DNA from: Phycisphaerae bacterium
Lineage (GTDB): Bacteria; Planctomycetota; Phycisphaerae; Phycisphaerales; SM1A02
Assembly: GCA_018665385.1 (NCBI GenBank)
Contig: JABJDN010000026.1
Span: 1-7,277 of the forward strand
Reading direction: 5' to 3'
Length of the DNA stretch: 7,277 nucleotides
The position numbers were made by a program, and so were the translations under genes. Under the pieces are notes generated by a model. The model was not told the DNA's origin and searched no databases. It saw only the letters and a program-made list of their open reading frames with translations. Of this stretch, positions 5,924 to 7,277 are shown one piece after another. Each line of letters begins with the position of its first letter. The stretch's first letter is position 1.

Positions 5924-6628
5924 TTACTCGAACATCCATCGCATTGCAGCGGTTTCTTTCCCGATGATATCCCGAAGATAGTGTGCCAAAAGTCTGTTTG
6001 CCCTGCTTATCGCTTCGGGCTCAATTGGTTGCATGGGTCCGTCTTCTTGCAACAAACGCAAAACCTCTACCGTTTCTTTACGGACCCGAACGCGATCAAT
6101 CTCGCCAGTATCCTCAACGACGCCACCAATTTTTGAACTGAATGCCACCACTAATTCATCACCACTTGTCGTCAAAGTAGGTTGGTACCCCGTTTCAACA
6201 AGCAACGCCCACTGAAACCGCAATACGGGCCACGCAACATCGTGGCCACCGTCCATTCGGTCAAGCGCAAGAGAAAATGAATCAAACACATTTGTATGAG
6301 GGTCTTGATCATTTATCAACCTGCCAACAAGATCTGCCATATAAATACTCGCTTTATTTACCTGGAGCGAGTTCCTCGTCGACCACCAAACATGCTCTAG
6401 TTGCCATTCGGTTAACGTAGCAAGGTCACTGCTTGCTTTAATACGCGCAACAATGTGGCCACGTGTGAGCGGGTCAAAGCCTCCAGAAAATGAACCGTTG
6501 TTCCGTTTTGAACCCTTCGCGATGCCACGAATAATGCCGTACTCTTTTGTAAGCAAACTTACCGTCTGGCTCGTTTCCGAATAATCCCAGCAACGCATGC
6601 AGATTGCAGTGTCGGAGAGGATTGCCAT
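5924..6628 (-). CDS. recO: DNA repair protein RecO
   Basis: A recombination mediator that, with RecR (and RecF), loads RecA onto gaps coated with single-strand binding protein and anneals DNA. The 234-residue length is typical. The N-terminal OB fold is recognisable: an early strand (TAICMRCWDYSETSQTVSLL, about 7-26), then TKEYGIIRGIAKGSKR (27-42), the usual basic patch after the strand. The helical C-terminal part includes FQWALLVETGYQPTL (138-152), the RecO counterpart of the FELRLLRELG segment. The zinc-binding cysteines that many RecO proteins carry after this point are absent, as in E. coli RecO. The ATG at 6628 lies 1 base after the stop of the M16 peptidase gene, so the two are co-transcribed; an in-frame start at 6685 would lie inside that gene. 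Confidence 0.85.
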   Translation of the reverse strand: MAILSDTAICMRCWDYSETSQTVSLLTKEYGIIRGIAKGSKRNNGSFSGGFDPLTRGHIVARIKASSDLATLTEWQLEHVWWSTRNSLQVNKASIYMADLVGRLINDQDPHTNVFDSFSLALDRMDGGHDVAWPVLRFQWALLVETGYQPTLTTSGDELVVAFSSKIGGVVEDTGEIDRVRVRKETVEVLRLLQEDGPMQPIEPEAISRANRLLAHYLRDIIGKETAAMRWMFE

Positions 6629-6629
6629 C

Positions 6630-7277
6630 TTAGGATTGCGATGCAGAAGCTTCGAAAATAGGTTCCCACGGGAACTCTTCTGCAACTTCTTGCAAATCTT
6701 TCAGTGTTAGTTTTTCGATTGTCTGCAATTCATCTTCAAGAGAAATATACGTTCCAGAAGTTGTAAGCATGCTACCAAGGCGTTGCATTCTGCCAGCTGG
6801 ACGCTCACTAGCAACAGCTACTCCTGTACTCGCTTTTGCGATTACTTTCGAGAGGTCTTCTTTTGTTAACGATTGAACTAGTTTTTTCATTTCTTCTTTG
6901 ATAACAGTAGACACTTGTTCTGCATCGTCTGGTGCGCAAACTGCCCAGACCATTTGTTCACCGAAGCCATCGCTTGAATCTGCGCTCGCTGAAGCAACCT
7001 CGGCAAGTCCTGCATCAACAAGCGCCCAGTGCAATCGCGAACCTTCGCCACCACCAAATATTGAAGCAAGTGCTGCGGCTGCGTGCCGTTTTGGATTTTG
7101 GAATGAAGCGCTTGGCATCATCATCATTAAATAATGTTGGTGCAAATCTTCAATTTTCTTTGTGTATGTTCCTGGAAAGCGAACTACTTCGTCGTACTTA
7201 CGCAACGCTCCTGTTGTCTCCCAAGCACCGCAGTTGGCTTCAATTGCACCAACCATATTCTCGAAGTCTATGTTTCC
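6630..7277 (-). CDS. M16 (pitrilysin/insulinase) family zinc peptidase, C-terminal part only
   Basis: The C-terminal 215 residues of an M16-family peptidase or peptidase-like subunit; the start lies beyond the right edge (the frame is open through 7277, reading GNIDFENMVGAIE). GNIDFENMVGAIEANCGAW is the typical end of the first M16 half, and SASFQNPKRHAAAALASIFGGGEGSRLHWALVDAGLA is the typical opening of the second (M16_C) half, followed by the region ending in TLKDLQEVAEEFPWEP. The catalytic HxxEH motif would be off the window, so I cannot tell whether this is an active protease or an inactive partner. A run of four Met codons (about 7119-7130) falls in the strand before SASFQ. It precedes recO by 1 base; the functional link, if any, is not evident. 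Confidence 0.82.
   Translation of the reverse strand, partial: GNIDFENMVGAIEANCGAWETTGALRKYDEVVRFPGTYTKKIEDLHQHYLMMMMPSASFQNPKRHAAAALASIFGGGEGSRLHWALVDAGLAEVASASADSSDGFGEQMVWAVCAPDDAEQVSTVIKEEMKKLVQSLTKEDLSKVIAKASTGVAVASERPAGRMQRLGSMLTTSGTYISLEDELQTIEKLTLKDLQEVAEEFPWEPIFEASASQS

Noticed and set aside
7116..7131. CAT repeat near the right end, as a microsatellite
   Set aside because: Only four units encoding four Met residues within the M16 peptidase; too short to call a repeat element.
1..7277. CRISPR array, tRNA or rRNA, insertion sequence, attachment site or phage genes
   Set aside because: No spaced direct repeats, cloverleaf-like segment, transposase or integrase motif was seen; genes fill the window almost completely.

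Overview
The window (about 7.3 kb, visibly AT-leaning) is a densely packed bacterial chromosomal segment with eight protein-coding genes, two of them cut by the window edges. I see no RNA genes, CRISPR array, insertion sequence, prophage or plasmid features. MurJ, RecO, the M16-type peptidase, ParA and the VanZ-like protein resemble Planctomycetota proteins, most likely the Phycisphaerae side. The clearest hint is the MurJ N-terminus and an insert in its middle, as remembered from planctomycete MurJ sequences. This placement is an inference from recalled family sequences, not from a search.

Layout. The left part (2-1458, + strand) carries two overlapping envelope-glycan genes: a sugar-type formyltransferase missing its N-terminus, and a cytoplasmic-looking polysaccharide deacetylase of the XrtA/PEP-CTERM-associated (DUF3473) type. 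A short convergent gap (1459-1532) with an 8-bp-stem hairpin separates them from an NAD-dependent epimerase/dehydratase on the minus strand (1533-2570). A 92-bp gap (2571-2662) upstream of the epimerase holds two hairpins and a consensus -10 box. Everything to the right is on the minus strand and tightly packed, in transcription order: M16 peptidase (cut at 7277), recO (1 base later), a 78-base gap, an orphan ParA-type ATPase, a VanZ-like membrane protein with extra membrane segments (14-base overlap), and murJ (ATGA 4-base overlap).

How the genes may work together. The formyltransferase, deacetylase and epimerase fit the making or tailoring of a surface polysaccharide; the first two together suggest swapping an N-acetyl for an N-formyl group on an amino sugar. 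The parA-vanZ-murJ block links a Walker ATPase with the lipid II flippase and a VanZ-fold protein, and no parB follows. None of the six visible gene starts has a convincing Shine-Dalgarno sequence, and parA looks leaderless. No gap between genes exceeds 100 bases.
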